The notes beneath the pieces were generated by a model, which saw nothing but the letters and a program-made list of their open reading frames with translations, was not told the DNA's origin and ran no database searches. The position numbers and the translations under genes are program-made. Shown here piece after piece: positions 13,751 through 14,258 of a DNA stretch of 14,258 nt. The DNA comes from Candidatus Gastranaerophilales bacterium. GTDB taxonomy: Bacteria; Cyanobacteriota; Vampirovibrionia; Gastranaerophilales; Gastranaerophilaceae. The stretch is from assembly GCA_947632315.1 (NCBI GenBank), contig CANROV010000037.1, forward strand, positions 1 to 14,258, given 5' to 3'. How positions within the stretch are numbered: position 1 is the first letter of the stretch; every line of letters starts with the position of its first letter.

Positions 13751-14258
13751 ACAATCATCCTTTTCTTATTATTAAATTTGATTTTTACACCGCAAAGAGT
13801 GATAACTTTCTTAATTTTTCCTTTGCTTATTTCATTTCTGAATGAAATAATATTTTCAATAAACCGATTTTTTCTATTTTTTAAGTATGAATACTGTTTT
13901 ACAAATTTTTTAGAAAATTTCAAATCTTTTTTTATGAAGTCTGATTTAAATTGAGCCTTTTCAATAGAGTCATATCCGAGCATTACACGCATAGGAGGAG
14001 GATTAAGCTTGACTATATTTATTATTACAGGAATAGCTTCAGCCAAATTATTTTCACAGGGATATTTTGCACTAAAGATATCCTTTAGGCCTCTATAATC
14101 ATCTGATTGTGGACGTTGTGCTTTTGACCTGCCTTTCCAAATATTTGTACCGGCAAACCAGCCGAATTCCAAGACAATACATCTTGCGAACTTTTGAGTT
14201 TCAATTCTTAACACTTCACTAAAAGCTTCAATTGCACTTTTAGAAGCACAATAAGCGG
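13747..14258 (-). CDS. Short-chain dehydrogenase/reductase, C-terminal part (5' end outside window)
   Basis: The frame is open to the window edge, so the gene continues beyond 14258. The first visible residues are AYCASKSAIEAFSEVL, in which Y-x-x-x-K (Tyr codon 14253-14251, Lys codon 14241-14239) is the catalytic pair of classical SDR oxidoreductases. The GTG at 14214 lies after the active site and is not a start. The family's substrate loop and C-terminal part follow: IVLEFGWFAGTNIW, DYRGLKDIFS and LNPPPMRVMLGYDS. An extra tail of about 60 residues is basic and ends in FRNEISKGKIKKVITLCGVK, then IKFNNKKRMIV. This tail resembles the N terminus of the next protein. The stop overlaps the MenD-like start as ATGA, so the two are probably made together. 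The Rossmann NAD(P) motif lies outside the window; the substrate is unknown, probably a sugar derivative. Confidence 0.88.
   Translation of the reverse strand, partial: AYCASKSAIEAFSEVLRIETQKFARCIVLEFGWFAGTNIWKGRSKAQRPQSDDYRGLKDIFSAKYPCENNLAEAIPVIINIVKLNPPPMRVMLGYDSIEKAQFKSDFIKKDLKFSKKFVKQYSYLKNRKNRFIENIISFRNEISKGKIKKVITLCGVKIKFNNKKRMIV

Noticed and set aside
14212..14214. GTG at 14214 as the start of a 155-residue protein
   Set aside because: The frame stays open to the window edge and includes the SDR active-site YCASK upstream of this codon, so the gene is simply truncated by the window.
1..14258. CRISPR array or integrase attachment site
   Set aside because: No regularly spaced repeats were seen. 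The tRNA end at the left is followed by its terminator and no copy of its 3' end was noticed elsewhere in the window.

Overview
The window is an AT-rich chromosomal segment from a Gram-negative-type bacterium: there is an outer-membrane efflux channel and what looks like a surface-glycan gene block. The truncated tRNA at the left edge resembles tRNA-Ile(GAU), has no encoded CCA and has a T arm and acceptor like cyanobacterial and plastid copies. Together with the low GC, this makes a non-photosynthetic cyanobacterial relative (Gastranaerophilales/Vampirovibrionia) a reasonable but unproven guess.

Positions 1-4606 hold the 3' end of the tRNA with its terminator, then a complete drug-efflux module. 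An OprM/NodT-like outer-membrane channel (minus strand) diverges from a MarR regulator, an EmrA-type adaptor and an EmrB-type 14-helix pump. A palindrome overlapping a TATAAT sits between the two arms and is the likely MarR operator. A 77-residue hypothetical gene follows tail-to-tail.

Positions 5063-10376 are the most unusual part. Two paralogous proteins of about 600 residues, each with a cobalamin-binding-like domain and a radical SAM domain, are transcribed divergently from a 47-bp region containing two back-to-back extended -10 promoters. Both carry CX4CX2C instead of the textbook CX3CX2C. The minus-strand copy appears to be leaderless. The plus-strand arm continues as a 122-residue charged helical protein (ATGA-coupled to the second radical SAM gene), a 43-residue peptide gene with a good Shine-Dalgarno, and a 335-residue coiled-coil protein with three EF-hand-like loops and a Met-Gly repeat. 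A strong terminator closes the arm. This could be an undescribed radical SAM modification cassette with the 43-residue peptide or the 335-residue protein as substrate; that is inference.

Positions 10531-14258 hold a U32-peptidase-like TIM-barrel gene with its own terminator, a 460-bp gene-free stretch with an A8-T9-C16 homopolymer run and possibly the decayed end of an insertion element, and a minus-strand operon. That operon encodes a short-chain dehydrogenase (cut by the window edge) and a MenD-like thiamine-diphosphate enzyme, overlapping by ATGA. The MenD-like gene contains a G9 tract just before its cofactor motif, where a one-base slip in either direction gives an early stop, so it is a candidate phase-variable gene. 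The C terminus of the dehydrogenase and the N terminus of the MenD-like protein share a module of about 25 residues ending in G-[IV]-K-[LI]-[RK]-F. I associate such modules with enzymes of surface polysaccharide loci.
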